This document shows, in pieces, positions 5,393 through 5,602 of a stretch of 5,602 nt of DNA (positions are counted from its first letter, which is position 1; each line of letters starts with the position of its first letter). Below the pieces are notes generated by a model. That model made no database searches. It was not told the origin of the DNA and worked only from the letters and a program-made list of their open reading frames with translations. The stretch covers positions 1-5,602 of the forward strand of contig CALZIG010000283.1 of the NCBI GenBank assembly GCA_945787585.1, given 5' to 3'. Position numbers and translations under genes: made by a program. This stretch comes from an uncultured Gammaproteobacteria bacterium (GTDB lineage: Bacteria > Pseudomonadota > Gammaproteobacteria > SZUA-140).

Positions 5393-5400
5393 TCCCCTAC
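5354..5400 (+). repeat. Inverted repeat at the end of ygfB
   Basis: GTGGGGGAC (5354-5362) can pair with GTCCCCTAC (5392-5400) over all nine positions with one G-U pair, enclosing 29 bases that contain the last codons of ygfB. No T run follows, so it is not a normal terminator. In the transcript it would sit just before the pepP ribosome binding region. Confidence 0.45.
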
Positions 5401-5428
5401 ATCATTGAATTGAAAGGTTCACGACGAC

Positions 5429-5602
5429 ATGAATAAAAAAGAGTACCCCCAACGTCGCCGCCGTCTGATGCAGATGATGGGACATGACAGCATCGCCATC
5501 CTGCCAGCCGCTCCGATGCTGGTACGCAACCGCGATGTCGAGCACGCCTATCGACCCGATAGTAATTTCTTTTATCTGAGTGGCTTTGCCGAACCAGAAG
5601 CC
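5429..5602 (+). CDS. pepP: Xaa-Pro aminopeptidase (aminopeptidase P), N-terminal part
   Basis: The first 58 residues are in the window and the gene continues past the right edge. PepP is a cytoplasmic dimanganese enzyme that removes an N-terminal residue preceding proline. Only the non-catalytic N-terminal domain is visible: the start with YPQRRRRLM (6-14) and AILPAAPMLVRNRDVEHAYRP (23-43) leading to SNFFYLSGFAEPEA (45-58). These match QEFQRRRQAL, the AAP...R..D.EYPYR stretch and SDFWYFTGFNEPEA of E. coli PepP. The metal ligands lie outside the window and cannot be checked. The ATG has GAAAGG (5412-5417) about 11 bases upstream, a slightly long spacing. Its place after ygfB is the conserved order. 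Confidence 0.94.
   Translation, partial: MNKKEYPQRRRRLMQMMGHDSIAILPAAPMLVRNRDVEHAYRPDSNFFYLSGFAEPEA

Overview
The window looks like chromosomal DNA of a gammaproteobacterium. The strongest evidence is the block from about 3155 to the right edge. It holds a 5-formyltetrahydrofolate cyclo-ligase gene, the 6S RNA gene, zapA and a small coiled-coil gene of the TIGR02449 type on the minus strand. Divergent from these, on the plus strand, are ygfB (UPF0149) and pepP. This is the classic gammaproteobacterial zapA/ssrS/fau versus ygfB/pepP/ubi arrangement; the extra TIGR02449 gene upstream of zapA is typical of Pseudomonas- or Chromatiales-like lineages rather than of E. coli. I cannot name the genus.

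Layout from left to right. (1) 1-52: the first 17 codons of a Lys/Ala-rich basic protein on the minus strand, with a strong ribosome binding site. (2) 53-1230: nearly 1.2 kb of very AT-rich DNA without a supportable gene (two 60-base lines counted by hand have 14 and 15 G/C, against 30 and 35 in lines from neighbouring genes). It holds several short palindromes, a terminator-like hairpin, an orphan promoter-like pair and a mini-ORF. (3) 1231-2380, minus strand: a complete transcription unit for a secreted protein with five thrombospondin type 3 repeats and an OmpA C-terminal peptidoglycan-binding domain, with its own promoter and a textbook terminator. (4) 2514-3116, plus strand: a DUF4126 membrane protein that converges on fau. 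(5) 3155-4570, minus strand: TIGR02449 gene, zapA, ssrS, fau. (6) 4781-5602, plus strand: ygfB followed by the start of pepP.

How the genes fit together. The TIGR02449 gene and zapA overlap by four bases and are probably translationally coupled; ZapA stabilises the FtsZ ring. Next comes the 6S RNA, which sequesters sigma70 RNA polymerase in stationary phase, and then fau about 25 bases further on, so ssrS and fau are likely processed from one transcript as in other gammaproteobacteria. A perfect TATAAT sits across the zapA stop codon and may drive 6S RNA synthesis. On the other side ygfB and pepP are about 36 bases apart, probably the head of an operon that continues into ubiquinone genes outside the window. 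The OmpA-family gene and the DUF4126 gene are separate units.

I see no mobile element, CRISPR array, tRNA or rRNA, and no convincing new multi-gene system. The least explained stretch is the AT-rich gap at 53-1230.
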